Made by a program: the position numbers and the translations under genes. This document shows positions 44,958 to 55,032 of a DNA stretch of 58,636 nt, in pieces (the first letter of the stretch is position 1; each line of letters starts with the position of its first letter). The DNA comes from Sphingobacteriia bacterium (lineage in GTDB: Bacteria > Bacteroidota > Bacteroidia > Bacteroidales > UBA7960), in the NCBI GenBank assembly GCA_011390575.1, contig JAABSE010000013.1, positions 1-58,636 on the forward strand. Reading direction: 5' to 3'. The notes below the pieces were generated by a model. The model worked only from the letters and a program-made list of their open reading frames with translations. It ran no database searches and had not been told where the DNA came from.

Positions 44958-46184
44958 TTACCGCGGTCTGTACATCAGCATGCTGAGCATTTCAGGGGCA
45001 AACACTTCGTTGGCCACATCCAGCAACTCGGAAGAGGTTACACGCTGAATTTTTTCATTGATTTCAACGATACTATCAATACGGTCGTAAAGCAGCAGGC
45101 TTTTACCAATGGAAAGCATCTCGTTGACATTGGATTCAAAAGAGATGGCCACCTGCCCCTGCAACTGCTGCCTGGCTCTTTTCAACTGAAGACTTCCCAG
45201 TCTTTTTTCGCGCAAAAGGGTAAGTTCTTTTTGCACCAGGGCAATGGTTTTGTCAATATAGTCTTTGTCTGTACCCAGGTATATGCTGAATAGTCCGGTA
45301 TCGGAATAAGGTTGATAATGGCTTTCGATGTTATAGCAAAATCCGTATTTCTCTCTGATCCCCATGTTCAGTCGTGAATTCAGACCAGGCCCTCCCAGGA
45401 TGTTGTTGAGCAACACCAGTGCGGTTTTCTTGTCATGGCTGGCATTGTATCCCAAGTTTCCGATGATACAATGTACCTGGTGGTTGCGTCTTTTCACTAC
45501 CTCATTCACGGGATTATACCCTTCAAAACTTATCCGGGGCTGCTCTCTGTGTCCTTCAGGAATATTACCAAAGTACCTCTCCACCAAACGAACCAGTTTC
45601 TTAAAATCAATATTGCCTACCGATGAAATGACCATTTCACTGGTAACATAGTTTTTCCGGATAAACTCAAAAACGTGCTCTCTTTTGAATTTCTTTAAAT
45701 GACGGGGCGTGCCGAGAATATTGGCTCCCAGGGGGTGATTCCGGAAAATGACCTCGTCGAAGTCATCGAAAATCTGTTCGCCGGGATTGTCTTTGTAACT
45801 GTTAATTTCGTCGATCACCACATCCTTTTCCTTGAGGATTTCCTTTTCGGCAAATACAGATTGAAATACGATGTCCGATATCAGATCCAGGCAGCGGGCA
45901 TAATGGGTATTCATAAATGTGGCATACACACACGTATCTTCTTTGCCGGTGTAGGCATTAATCTCTCCGCCCACATTTTCCATGTGGCTGAGAATCTGGT
46001 ATGCCTTGCGTTTGGTTGTACCTTTAAAAATCAGGTGTTCAATAAAATGCGCCAGCCCCTGCTCTTTTTCCAGTTCATCGCGTGAACCTGCATTGATAGT
46101 AAGCCCGCAATGGGCAACCATACTATCTGCATGTTTGTGGACCAACCTTATACCATTGGATAAAGTATGGAAGTAATACTGCAT
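44958..46184 (-). CDS. M16 family zinc metalloprotease
   Basis: 408 residues from ATG 46184 (MQYYFHTLSNGIRLVHKH, the usual opening of this family); upstream in-frame ATGs at 46208 and 46232 add only non-conserved residues. The inverted zinc motif HFIEH lies about residues 52-56, with the third ligand in the downstream Glu-rich helix. The second half repeats the fold without the metal site. Single-module peptidase of about 45 kDa, the type found as mitochondrial-processing-peptidase-like or PqqL-like enzymes. Probably intracellular, no signal peptide. Confidence 0.9.
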   Translation of the reverse strand: MQYYFHTLSNGIRLVHKHADSMVAHCGLTINAGSRDELEKEQGLAHFIEHLIFKGTTKRKAYQILSHMENVGGEINAYTGKEDTCVYATFMNTHYARCLDLISDIVFQSVFAEKEILKEKDVVIDEINSYKDNPGEQIFDDFDEVIFRNHPLGANILGTPRHLKKFKREHVFEFIRKNYVTSEMVISSVGNIDFKKLVRLVERYFGNIPEGHREQPRISFEGYNPVNEVVKRRNHQVHCIIGNLGYNASHDKKTALVLLNNILGGPGLNSRLNMGIREKYGFCYNIESHYQPYSDTGLFSIYLGTDKDYIDKTIALVQKELTLLREKRLGSLQLKRARQQLQGQVAISFESNVNEMLSIGKSLLLYDRIDSIVEINEKIQRVTSSELLDVANEVFAPEMLSMLMYRPR

Positions 46185-46306
46185 ATTGGAAGTCTTTGAA
46201 TTGCGCATAGCCAATCTTTCTGCCTTGTGCAATCCTTATGTTTTTCTATGGATAAACGGGTAAAAGCCCGGAATTAATGATAAAAATCAATGGCATGCGG
46301 ACAGGC

Positions 46307-46867
46307 TCATGATTTCTGAGCAAACTTCATTTTGTAGGAAGGCCTGGTTATTCCTTTGATGATATTGGTTAGTTTATTTTTGATGAGCCTTCTTTTGAGC
46401 GGTGTGATGCGATCCACAAATACTATTCCTTCTATATGATCGTACTCGTGCTGAATAATTCTTGCGGCGATCCCTTCATATTCCTCCTCGTACGTATTGA
46501 ATTTTTCATCCTGATACCGAATGCGGATTTTGGGTTTACGCGATACATCTTCGCGCAAATCAGGGAAACTCAGGCATCCTTCATTAAAAAACCATTCTTC
46601 GCCTGTTTCTTCAAGAATTTGTGCATTGATAAAAACCTTTTTAAAATCCTTCAGCTCTTCTTCTTCCTCCTCAAAAGGGCTGGCATCTATCATAAACAAC
46701 CTTATGGATTTTCCTACCTGCGGTGCTGCCAACCCAACACCATTGGCATTGTACATGGTTTCCCACATATCATCAATAAACTGCTGAAGTCCGGGATAGG
46801 AAGCGTCAATTTCACCTGCTTTTTTCTTTAATACCGGATTTCCATATCCAACAATGGGTAATATCAT
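46307..46867 (-). CDS. def: Peptide deformylase
   Basis: 186 residues. Removes the formyl group from nascent proteins. All three motifs are present: GVGLAAPQVG (about 43-52), EGCLSFP (about 98-104) with the metal Cys, and HEYDHIEG (about 139-146) with the zinc/iron-binding histidines and catalytic Glu. Encoded after ruvX, 27 bases apart. Confidence 0.95.
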   Translation of the reverse strand: MILPIVGYGNPVLKKKAGEIDASYPGLQQFIDDMWETMYNANGVGLAAPQVGKSIRLFMIDASPFEEEEEELKDFKKVFINAQILEETGEEWFFNEGCLSFPDLREDVSRKPKIRIRYQDEKFNTYEEEYEGIAARIIQHEYDHIEGIVFVDRITPLKRRLIKNKLTNIIKGITRPSYKMKFAQKS

Positions 46868-46894
46868 TTTTTTCTTATTATATCGTACTACAAA

Positions 46895-47326
46895 TTAATT
46901 TCGGTTTGAGAGATGTCTTTGTTGCTCCATATAGGATTGCAGAATCAAGGTGGCACTGATGGTATCGACCAGCTCTTTGTTTTGGCGGCTTTTCCTGCCC
47001 AGTCCGGCATCGATCATGGTCTGAAATGCCATTTGTGAAGTAAACCGTTCATCCATTCTGTCAACGCGGATAGCAGGAAATTGTTTCTGCAGCTTTTTCA
47101 CAAACGGCTCAATGAACCGGGATGCATCAGATGCCATATTCTTCATATCACGCGGTTCGCCCACCACAATACAGTCTACATTTTCGCGGGCAATATAATC
47201 TTTCAGAAAAGCCATCAGATCCTTAACATGCTTCGTGGCAAGACCATTGGCAATAATCCTGTCGGGATCGGTAACTGCCAGTCCTACCCTTTTCTGCCCG
47301 TAATCAATGGCCATAATCCTACCCAT
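46895..47326 (-). CDS. ruvX: Putative pre-16S rRNA nuclease / Holliday junction resolvase (YqgF)
   Basis: 143 residues, RNase H-like fold with the N-terminal AIDYGQKRVGLA (about 5-16), VVGEPRDM (about 55-62) and DERFTS (about 96-101), the last holding catalytic Asp and Glu. YqgF acts in maturation of 16S rRNA 5' ends and has been proposed to resolve Holliday junctions. Confidence 0.92.
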   Translation of the reverse strand: MGRIMAIDYGQKRVGLAVTDPDRIIANGLATKHVKDLMAFLKDYIARENVDCIVVGEPRDMKNMASDASRFIEPFVKKLQKQFPAIRVDRMDERFTSQMAFQTMIDAGLGRKSRQNKELVDTISATLILQSYMEQQRHLSNRN

Positions 47327-47351
47327 ATTCTGCTGAATTTAAAAAACGCTG

Positions 47352-47359
47352 CAAAGATA
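47352..47359 (-). promoter_or_regulatory. -7 box candidate for the ruvX-def unit
   Basis: Minus-strand TATCTTTG matches TAnnTTTG, 25 bases before the ATG at 47326. No clear -33. Confidence 0.35.
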
Positions 47360-47457
47360 AGGAAACTAATAGATTTACATGACTAAAAAAACGGAAGATA
47401 TTGCGGATTAGGCAGATAACAAAACAGCTGATCACTCAATAATTGCAATAGTTTTGC

Positions 47458-47465
47458 TAATTTTG
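47458..47465 (+). promoter_or_regulatory. -7 box candidate for ftsK-lolA
   Basis: TAATTTTG matches TAnnTTTG, 26 bases before ATG 47492; the nearest TTG upstream is 12 bases away. Confidence 0.4.
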
Positions 47466-47491
47466 CGTTTGGAAAATATTAAACCCCACAA

Positions 47492-50071
47492 ATGCGAAAA
47501 AATAAGCCCAATTCACCTAAAAATACATTCAAAGACAAGCCTGCTCCGGGAACTGCGAAGAAAGATGACCTGAAGGGTAATGAGTTCAGTTTAAAAAAGT
47601 TTTTCCAGTCTTTTAAAGACCAGCGTTACAGAAAGATTTTCGGACTACTGCTGATTATCATTTCTTTTTATCTGTTCCTGGCTTTTACCTCTTACCTTTT
47701 CCATTGGCAGGACGATGACTCATACCTGGAAGACAAAGCTTTCAGTTTCGATCTGCTGCTGGACAGTACCATCATTGCCAAAAACATGATGGGCCGGCTG
47801 GGAGCCATCACCGCTCACCTTTTTATTAAGAAATGGTTTGGAATTTCCTCGTTTCTTTTTTCCCTGGCTGCATTTGCAGGAGGTTTCAGGCTTATGACAA
47901 AAAGATCTGTTTTGCCGGTATGGAAAACCATCCGCTACAGTTTCTTTGCCATGATATGGTTTTCGCTGGCACTGGGTTTTATTTTCACTTCTGAAGCCTG
48001 GACCATCATGGGTGGCACCTTTGGATATGAAAGCAACATGAAACTCAATGGTATTTTCGGCAAAACGGGCACTGGTTTTATCCTCTTATTTGCCCTGGCA
48101 AGTTTCCTTATTGTTGTATTCAACCTCAACACGTCGCATTTTAAAGCGTTGGTGGCCAGGCTGAGGAAAGCTGCCCCCGCCCACAGCGACGAAATGCCTT
48201 TCGATGAAAAAGATATTTCCCAATCCTCAGATGAAGATTCTCCGGCAGAGTCTGAAGGGATTTCTGAAGAAACATCAGAAGAAGACTGGGATTCAGAGAC
48301 AGCCATAATTGAAAAAATCAGGAATAAATCCCAGGCAGAAAACAGTGAACAGGAACCAAAGGAAGAGTTCTTTGAGTTTAACATTGGTGAAGAAGAAGAA
48401 CCTGCCAAAGCATCTTCAGACTCCGCTTCAAATGGAGAGAAGGATGATGCTCCCAAAAGTCCTGAACTGGAAATTGAAATAGCCGACGACAGCAAAATCA
48501 GCAACAGCAACTATCAGCCCATTGATGACCCTTCTGCCGGTGCAGCAGCTGACCCGTCGCAAGAGTTGGGAGACTATGACCCTACCCTGGAACTGCCACG
48601 ATTTAAAATACCGCCGGTAGATCTGCTGGACGACCATGGCAACAGCACCATCCGCGTGAACAAAGAAGAACTGGAAGCCAACAAGGTAAGAATTGTGGAT
48701 ACCCTGAGGAACTATTCCATTGAGATTGACAAAATAAAGGCCACTATTGGACCTACGGTTACCCTTTACGAAATCATTCCCGCGGCCGGAGTGCGTATTT
48801 CCAAAATCCGCAACCTGGAAGATGACATTGCACTAAGCCTTTCTGCTCTGGGTATACGTATCATAGCCCCCATACCCGGGCGTGGAACCATCGGTATTGA
48901 GGTGCCCAACAGCAAGCCCGAAATTGTTTCCATGAAAAGCATTTTAGGAAGCGACAAGTTTCAGAATTCAGGTTTTGACCTGCCCATAGGCCTGGGAAAA
49001 ACCATTGCCAATGAAACTTTTATTGCCGATCTTACCAAAATGCCTCACCTGCTCATGGCTGGTGCCACAGGACAGGGTAAGTCAGTAGGGTTGAATGCCA
49101 TACTGGCCAGCATCCTGTACAAAAAACATCCTTCGTATGTGAAATTTGTGCTGGTGGATCCCAAAAAAGTGGAGCTGACTCTTTTCTCTAAAATTGAAAG
49201 ACACTACCTTGCCAAATTGCCCGATTCGGAAGAAGCCATTATTACTGACACACGCAAGGTGGTGCGAACCCTGAATTCGCTCTGCATCGAAATGGACAAC
49301 CGGTATGACCTGCTCAAGGATGCCAAGGTAAGAAACATCAAGGAATACAACGCTAAATTTATCAGCCGTAAACTGAATCCTAACCTCGGCCATCATTTCC
49401 TTCCCTATATTATTCTGTTCATTGATGAGTTTGCCGACCTTATCATGACGGCCGGAAAGGAAATTGAGCTTCCCATAGCAAGGCTGGCCCAGCTGGCCCG
49501 AGCCGTTGGAATTCACCTGATTATTGCCACCCAGCGTCCTTCTGTCAATATCATTACCGGAATGATCAAAGCCAACTTCCCCGCCAGGATTGCCTTCAGG
49601 GTAACTTCAAAAATTGACTCACGGACCATCCTCGATACAGGAGGTGCTGACCAGCTTATCGGACGGGGAGACATGTTGCTGTCCACGGGCAGCGATTTGC
49701 TCAGGCTCCAGTGTGCCTTTATCGACACCCCTGAAATTGAACGCATTACCGATTATATTGGATCGCAGCAGGCATTTCCCGACACTTTTATGCTGCCCGA
49801 GGTAGCAGATGAAGAGGGTGGTGATATGGATGATATGGATCCTTCAGAAAGAGATGAGCTGTTTGAAGAGGCAGCCAGGGTAATTGTTGCCACCCAGCAA
49901 GGTTCTACTTCGCTGCTGCAAAGAAAGCTGAAGCTGGGATACAACAGGGCAGGAAGAATTATCGACCAGCTTGAAGCTGCCGGTATCGTGGGTCCTTTCG
50001 AAGGAAGCAAAGCCCGGGAAGTAAGAATTAAGGATGAAGTAAGTTTGGAACAGATTTTGAAAGGTAACTGA
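47492..50071 (+). CDS. ftsK: DNA translocase FtsK/SpoIIIE
   Basis: 859 residues. Four transmembrane helices (about 50-210), a long acidic linker (about 235-365, rich in Glu, Asp and Ser), an alpha domain, the RecA-like motor with Walker A GATGQGKS (524-531) and Walker B ILFIDEFADL (about 648-657), and a C-terminal gamma winged-helix domain (about 795-859) that reads KOPS sequences. It clears chromosome ends through the division septum and activates dimer resolution. The linker is shorter and more acidic than in E. coli FtsK. lolA follows after 57 bases. Confidence 0.95.
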   Translation: MRKNKPNSPKNTFKDKPAPGTAKKDDLKGNEFSLKKFFQSFKDQRYRKIFGLLLIIISFYLFLAFTSYLFHWQDDDSYLEDKAFSFDLLLDSTIIAKNMMGRLGAITAHLFIKKWFGISSFLFSLAAFAGGFRLMTKRSVLPVWKTIRYSFFAMIWFSLALGFIFTSEAWTIMGGTFGYESNMKLNGIFGKTGTGFILLFALASFLIVVFNLNTSHFKALVARLRKAAPAHSDEMPFDEKDISQSSDEDSPAESEGISEETSEEDWDSETAIIEKIRNKSQAENSEQEPKEEFFEFNIGEEEEPAKASSDSASNGEKDDAPKSPELEIEIADDSKISNSNYQPIDDPSAGAAADPSQELGDYDPTLELPRFKIPPVDLLDDHGNSTIRVNKEELEANKVRIVDTLRNYSIEIDKIKATIGPTVTLYEIIPAAGVRISKIRNLEDDIALSLSALGIRIIAPIPGRGTIGIEVPNSKPEIVSMKSILGSDKFQNSGFDLPIGLGKTIANETFIADLTKMPHLLMAGATGQGKSVGLNAILASILYKKHPSYVKFVLVDPKKVELTLFSKIERHYLAKLPDSEEAIITDTRKVVRTLNSLCIEMDNRYDLLKDAKVRNIKEYNAKFISRKLNPNLGHHFLPYIILFIDEFADLIMTAGKEIELPIARLAQLARAVGIHLIIATQRPSVNIITGMIKANFPARIAFRVTSKIDSRTILDTGGADQLIGRGDMLLSTGSDLLRLQCAFIDTPEIERITDYIGSQQAFPDTFMLPEVADEEGGDMDDMDPSERDELFEEAARVIVATQQGSTSLLQRKLKLGYNRAGRIIDQLEAAGIVGPFEGSKAREVRIKDEVSLEQILKGN

Positions 50072-50128
50072 TAACAGAATGCCAAACTTTAAGTAAATCA
50101 GATTAATAACCAGTTAAATAGCTGTAAA

Positions 50129-50791
50129 ATGAGAAAAATAACAATAATGATGGCCCTGGCTGTATTGGGTCTCCAGATGGTTGTTGCACAAACAACCCAG
50201 GAAACCGCCTCCGAACAAAAAGCTAAAGAACTGCTGAGCGAGGCCAGCGCAATCATCAAAGGGTACAACTCTATGGAGATTGAGTTTTCGTATGTAATGG
50301 AAAACCCAGAGATGGATATTACGGAACGGATGTCAGGAACCATCTATTCCAAAGGAGATAAATACCGGATGATTCTGGGAGATAATGTTTTTATCTCCGA
50401 TGGTGAAACAGTCTGGAACTATATCGACGACCTTTATGAAATTCACATCAATACCATTGAGAATTCTGAAGGAGGCCTTACCCCCACAGCCCTGATTGAA
50501 GATTTTGAAAACGAATACCGTGGCAAATTTATCAGGCAGGAAACCCACAAGGGACGAACGGTTGATATTATTGACCTTGTGCCCATTTCCCCCCAGTCAT
50601 TCTTCAAATACCGGCTGGCACTGGATGCAAACGACCACTCCATTGTATATACCATAGCTTACGACCGCCATGGCGGAACCTATACCTACAATATCGATGC
50701 TTTGAAACCCAACACAGGCATTCCCGACTCCAGGTTTGTCTTCAACCGGACCGATTTTCCCGAAGCTACTGACGTGATTGATTTAAGGTAG
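50129..50791 (+). CDS. lolA: Outer-membrane lipoprotein carrier LolA-like protein
   Basis: 220 residues with a signal peptide (cleavage after VVAQ, about residue 20). LolA fold of beta sheet; segments SMEIEFSYVMENPEMDITERMSG, YRMILGDNVFISDGETVWNY and DIIDLVPIS fit the family. It carries lipoproteins across the periplasm. The gene behind ftsK is a common Bacteroidota arrangement. Ends at a strong terminator. Confidence 0.9.
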   Translation: MRKITIMMALAVLGLQMVVAQTTQETASEQKAKELLSEASAIIKGYNSMEIEFSYVMENPEMDITERMSGTIYSKGDKYRMILGDNVFISDGETVWNYIDDLYEIHINTIENSEGGLTPTALIEDFENEYRGKFIRQETHKGRTVDIIDLVPISPQSFFKYRLALDANDHSIVYTIAYDRHGGTYTYNIDALKPNTGIPDSRFVFNRTDFPEATDVIDLR

Positions 50792-50835
50792 AAGAATACA
50801 AAAAACGATAGCTTTTAACAGGCATTAAAGCAAAA

Positions 50836-50875
50836 AACAACCGTAAACTGACAAGCAGTTTACGGTTGTTTTTTT
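50836..50875 (+). terminator. Rho-independent terminator after lolA
   Basis: Perfect 15-base stem AACAACCGTAAACTG (50836-50850) with CAGTTTACGGTTGTT (50856-50870), five-base loop, then T run. Confidence 0.9.
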
Positions 50876-51040
50876 ATATTGGTTGCAGTGAAACCCGCTT
50901 ATTATAATATGACTATTGCAATGATTAACATCTATGCTAAGACAGTGTTGGCAATGAGATTGGCTTCGCCGAGCTTACGGTTCATCCTTTGCGGTCGGAA
51001 TTTACAAACATAAGACATCTGATTCCCGGCAAGAAACTAC

Positions 51041-53086
51041 TTAATCGTATTGTGTAATGTTTTTGTTGCGTGGGTTTCGAACATCAATAAGCTGGTAATC
51101 TCTGAAAGTGTAGATAAAGACAAACTGGTTTTCCCAGCCCCCTTCATCATTATTCTTTCGCCGAAACCAGAATGGAGTATCGTAGGGCTTGGTTTGATTC
51201 ATTACATCCATACACTTTGAGAAGTCACTGCCGTATTGCATAAGCGCAGTAAAAAAGTACATCCCTGTTTCTACCCCCCAGAACCCCATCGCCCCGGGTT
51301 CAACATGATTAAGATTGCTGTACCGACGAATAAAATGGAGGTTATCGGGGTTATTGTAGTCCACAAAGTCGGAGGAAAAAATATGCACGTTCAGATTGCG
51401 CAAATAACTGTAATCAACCGATCTGTATTCGCTCCACTGGGGCACCCCAAAAACTACCATATCAAAAGTATCTCTCTGTTGATTCAATTGACGGGTGTAA
51501 TTGGCAATAACAGCTTCTCCTCCCATAAGGCTCACAATCACATTCCGCCGGTTGGTATCCATTGCTTCCTTCAGCCCATCCATTCCATCTCTTGAAAAAA
51601 CAATTTCAGTTATATTGTCTCTCTCTTCATAACGTTTGGGTTCAGGAGATGTAATCAGGTCACCGCGTCGCTGGGCCTTGAGAAGTGAATCGTTCAAAAC
51701 ATAAACGTTCGTAATTCTCTCCCCTACATACACACCATTAAAAAAGTAACCATCCAGTTTTGCCATGTTGATGCTGTCCTGGTAATATTCCAACCTGTTG
51801 AGGCCCTCGTTCAGGGAACTTTTATACCCCGAAATCAGTGCGGTGATACCCGGCTGGTTGTTATGCACCAGAATAATATTATCCTCATTGTAATGTTCTA
51901 CAATATAATTGGCCATATCATTGACCTGGGTCTGAATTCCCGGGATAGCCTGAAACATATTGGGATACTCTTTGAGCAGATCATTCCAGACCACCCTGTC
52001 ACTGGCCGAATACAAAGGAGCAATAATGGGGATATTTCGCTGGCGCGCAAAGTTGGCAACAATGGGAAACACAGAAGGAAAGAAAGGGCCAATAATCAGG
52101 TCCATATCTCCCAGATTAGTGTTCCAGGTAGCCTGACGGGCTTTAAGCTCCGAGTCGCCAACATCCATAACCGTAAGTTGTATGTCTGCGCCCCTGGCTC
52201 TGAGGGAGTCCAGGGCAATAATAATACCCTGGTAATACTCCATGAAAGTATAAGATCGCTGTCTGTCTTGCTGGCTGACTTCATCATCTTCAGCCATATT
52301 TTCAAGATAGAGCGGAATAAGAAGCGCAACCTGATACGTATCTTTCAGTGTGGGGTTCTCACAATAAGGGTCAGTAACGACAGGTGTCACCGGCTTAGGC
52401 ATTTCTTCCTCTTCCGGTTCAAAAACATAGGGGGGCTGTTGCTGAGGAGTCTGCTCAACCGGAATCCTGATGGTTTGTCCTGCTTTTAATCCATCCTTCA
52501 ATTCGGGATTCAGTTTTTCGATGTCGGCAATAGCAACGCCAAATTCTCTGGAAATGGAAAAGAGAGTCTGTCGGGGTGGAACTTTATACTCGATAAAACT
52601 AACAACCTTTTGCCGGTACCGGGGAATCTTTACGATCATATTGGGGCGCAAACCGGTTCTGATCTGGGGGTTATGCTCCAGCAGTTCTGATTCGCTGATA
52701 TTATACATCCTTGAAATTCCGTAAACCGTTTCACGTCTTTTCACCTGATGCTCTTTGTAGGTTGTTTCTCTGATAGTCTCTGTCTGCGGGCCGGTTGATG
52801 CGGGCTGTTGTTTGACAGGAATACGAATCATTTGATCATAGCGCAAATCCCCCCCCTGAAGTTCGGGATTCTCCCTTCGGATATCCTCCTCAGTAACCCC
52901 ATAAGCACGGGCAATGGAAAACAGGGTTTGCCCCTGCAATACTGCATGGAAGAAGTACTCTTTCCCATCTACTTTCTGAATCGTAGTAGAACGATTAACA
53001 ATCTGGGGTGATTCCTGGGCCTGCAGGTGTATTCCTGCTGCAAGCATAAGAAATCCGGTAAAAAGCAATAGAATTTTTTTTAACAC
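51041..53086 (-). CDS. Triple LysM periplasmic protein with ABC substrate-binding-like (PBP1) domain
   Basis: 681 residues from GTG 53086, which places KKILLLFTGFLML at the N-terminus as a signal peptide (cleavage after LQAQ); a longer ATG start at 53143 adds an unlikely sequence before the signal. Three LysM repeats follow, with NPELQGGDLRYDQMIRIPV, NPQIRTGLRPNMIVKIP and NPELKDGLKAGQTIRIPV. After a Pro-rich linker, the last 430 residues form a type I periplasmic-binding-protein fold (YQVALLIPLYL...). The combination suggests a peptidoglycan-bound periplasmic sensor or activator, like LpoA. It ends 249 bases from the lolA gene on the other strand. Confidence 0.85.
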   Translation of the reverse strand: MLKKILLLFTGFLMLAAGIHLQAQESPQIVNRSTTIQKVDGKEYFFHAVLQGQTLFSIARAYGVTEEDIRRENPELQGGDLRYDQMIRIPVKQQPASTGPQTETIRETTYKEHQVKRRETVYGISRMYNISESELLEHNPQIRTGLRPNMIVKIPRYRQKVVSFIEYKVPPRQTLFSISREFGVAIADIEKLNPELKDGLKAGQTIRIPVEQTPQQQPPYVFEPEEEEMPKPVTPVVTDPYCENPTLKDTYQVALLIPLYLENMAEDDEVSQQDRQRSYTFMEYYQGIIIALDSLRARGADIQLTVMDVGDSELKARQATWNTNLGDMDLIIGPFFPSVFPIVANFARQRNIPIIAPLYSASDRVVWNDLLKEYPNMFQAIPGIQTQVNDMANYIVEHYNEDNIILVHNNQPGITALISGYKSSLNEGLNRLEYYQDSINMAKLDGYFFNGVYVGERITNVYVLNDSLLKAQRRGDLITSPEPKRYEERDNITEIVFSRDGMDGLKEAMDTNRRNVIVSLMGGEAVIANYTRQLNQQRDTFDMVVFGVPQWSEYRSVDYSYLRNLNVHIFSSDFVDYNNPDNLHFIRRYSNLNHVEPGAMGFWGVETGMYFFTALMQYGSDFSKCMDVMNQTKPYDTPFWFRRKNNDEGGWENQFVFIYTFRDYQLIDVRNPRNKNITQYD

Positions 53087-53202
53087 AATATCAGAATTTG
53101 GTTTAACCAAAAAATATGCTGAATCTAACAGTAAAGATAACAAACTCCTTCAAACATATATCCATACGAAAACAGGGCAGGAATTATTGTCTTCAGGAAG
53201 TA

Positions 53203-54732
53203 TTATTCCCACTCAATGGTGGCGGGTGGTTTTGAACTGATATCGTAAACCACCCTGTTGATTCCTTTTACTTTGTTGATGATATCGTTGCTGACTTTGG
53301 CCAGAAAATCATAAGGCAAATGCGACCAGTCGGCGGTCATACCATCGGTTGACCCAACGGCTCTGAGGGCAACGGCATTCTCATAGGTTCTTTCATCGCC
53401 CATTACGCCCACACTTTGTACAGGCAGCAGAATGGCAGCAGCCTGCCATACCTGATCGTACAAATGCCAGTCTTTCAGAGCTTTGATATAAATATGATCT
53501 ACTTCCTGCAGTATCCGTACTTTTTCTTCTGTTATATCGCCCAAAATGCGGATTCCCAGCCCCGGTCCCGGGAAAGGGTGGCGATTCAACAAGGCCGGAT
53601 TGATTCCAAGACTCTTCCCTACTCTTCTCACTTCATCCTTAAACAGACTGTTGAGCGGTTCAACCACCTTCAGTTTCATAAAGTCAGGCAATCCGCCTAC
53701 ATTGTGATGCGATTTGATGGTGGCGGAGGGTCCGTTTACCGATACCGATTCAATGACATCGGGGTAAATAGTTCCCTGCCCCAGCCATTTAACATCCTTT
53801 ATTTTGTGGGCTTCATCGTCAAATACCTCAATAAAAGCCTTTCCGATAATTTTGCGTTTTTCTTCGGGTTCACTCACCCCTTTCAAGGCATCCAGAAACC
53901 GATCGGAAGCTCTTACCCCTTTCACATTCAGTCCCATGTGCTCGTAGGAGGCCAGCACATCTTCAAACTCATTTTTGCGCAGCAAGCCGTTGTCCACAAA
54001 AATACAGTGTAAGTTGGCACCAATGGCCTGATGCAGCAAAACGCCGGCTACAGTTGAATCCACACCACCGGAAAGCCCCAAAACAACTTTGTCATTGCCC
54101 AGTTTTTCTTTAAGGGCACTTACGGAAGAATTTACGAAAGAGAGCGCTGTCCAGCTCTGATTACAACCACAAATATCTACTACAAAATTTTTAAGCAAGG
54201 CAAGCCCATCGGTAGAGTGATATACCTCGGGGTGAAACTGCAGCCCGAAAGTCTGGGTTTGTGTATCCCTGAAAGCAGCCATTTCCACATCGTGCGAACT
54301 GGCAATAAGTTTATAATTATCGGGGAGGCGGGTTATGGTATCTGCATGCGACATCCACACCTGGGAATTATCGCCGATGCTGTCCATGAGCATTTCCTGC
54401 TTATCGATAAATGCAAGATTGGCTCTGCCATATTCGCGGGTGGAGGAAGCCTGAACATCTCCCCCCTTATTGAGCGCAATATATTGAGCACCATAGCATA
54501 CACCAAGCAAAGGAAACCTGCCAAAGAAATCATCCAGATTGATTTGGGGAGACTCTGCATCGCGAACACTTGAGGGGCTTCCCGACAGAATTACACCTTT
54601 TACCCCTTCCAGTTGGGAAGGTACATGATGGAAGGGATGAATCTCGCAATATACGTTCAACTCCCTGACCCTTCTGGCTATCAACTGTGTGTATTGAGAG
54701 CCAAAATCCAAAATTAATATCATTTCCTGCAT
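53203..54732 (-). CDS. guaA: GMP synthase (glutamine-hydrolysing)
   Basis: 509 residues from ATG 54732, which is the first good start behind a perfect promoter; the frame remains open upstream to 54786 but those residues are not conserved. Makes GMP from XMP. N-terminal class I glutamine amidotransferase with Cys79 in GVCYGAQ and His167/Glu169; ATP-pyrophosphatase P-loop SGGVDS (221-226); C-terminal dimerisation domain with conserved KPPATIEWE ending. Confidence 0.95.
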   Translation of the reverse strand: MQEMILILDFGSQYTQLIARRVRELNVYCEIHPFHHVPSQLEGVKGVILSGSPSSVRDAESPQINLDDFFGRFPLLGVCYGAQYIALNKGGDVQASSTREYGRANLAFIDKQEMLMDSIGDNSQVWMSHADTITRLPDNYKLIASSHDVEMAAFRDTQTQTFGLQFHPEVYHSTDGLALLKNFVVDICGCNQSWTALSFVNSSVSALKEKLGNDKVVLGLSGGVDSTVAGVLLHQAIGANLHCIFVDNGLLRKNEFEDVLASYEHMGLNVKGVRASDRFLDALKGVSEPEEKRKIIGKAFIEVFDDEAHKIKDVKWLGQGTIYPDVIESVSVNGPSATIKSHHNVGGLPDFMKLKVVEPLNSLFKDEVRRVGKSLGINPALLNRHPFPGPGLGIRILGDITEEKVRILQEVDHIYIKALKDWHLYDQVWQAAAILLPVQSVGVMGDERTYENAVALRAVGSTDGMTADWSHLPYDFLAKVSNDIINKVKGINRVVYDISSKPPATIEWE

Positions 54733-54736
54733 GCTG

Positions 54737-54768
54737 CAAAGATACACATATGGGTTGTTATCACCCAA
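54737..54768 (-). promoter_or_regulatory. Promoter of guaA, apparently leaderless
   Basis: Minus-strand TTG (54768-54766), 21 bases, TATCTTTG (54744-54737), then four bases and the ATG at 54732. Both boxes match the Bacteroidota consensus and transcription would start at or beside the initiation codon. It supports the chosen guaA start. Confidence 0.5.
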
Positions 54769-54988
54769 CAATAATTTATTCCTCACCTGAAGATTTCAGG
54801 TAATTTTTGAAAAAGACTGAGTATTATGAATTCTGCCGGTCAACTCCCCCTGATGAGCGCAACTCAAACTTCACGAAGGATATGTTATGTGATTGAGCAG
54901 AATTTAAACAGAAACCCCATGCAAATGTTAACCTACAGACAAAATGCATTTATCTGCGGGTAAATAATCCGTAAGTTATGAGAATGAT
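54769..54988. other. Divergent intergenic region between guaA and yggS
   Basis: No gene, hairpin or repeat recognised. It should hold upstream parts of the two divergent promoters listed at its edges. Confidence 0.5.
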
Positions 54989-54996
54989 TATTTTTG
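54989..54996 (+). promoter_or_regulatory. -7 box candidate for yggS
   Basis: TATTTTTG matches TAnnTTTG, 36 bases before the ATG at 55033. No clear -33. Confidence 0.35.
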
Positions 54997-55032
54997 CAAT
55001 AAAACTGCAATTCGGAAATAGTTAAAGATACT

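Noticed and set aside
48181..48560. Minus-strand serine-rich open frame within ftsK
   Set aside because: Antisense of the acidic Glu/Asp/Ser linker of FtsK; low-complexity artefact.
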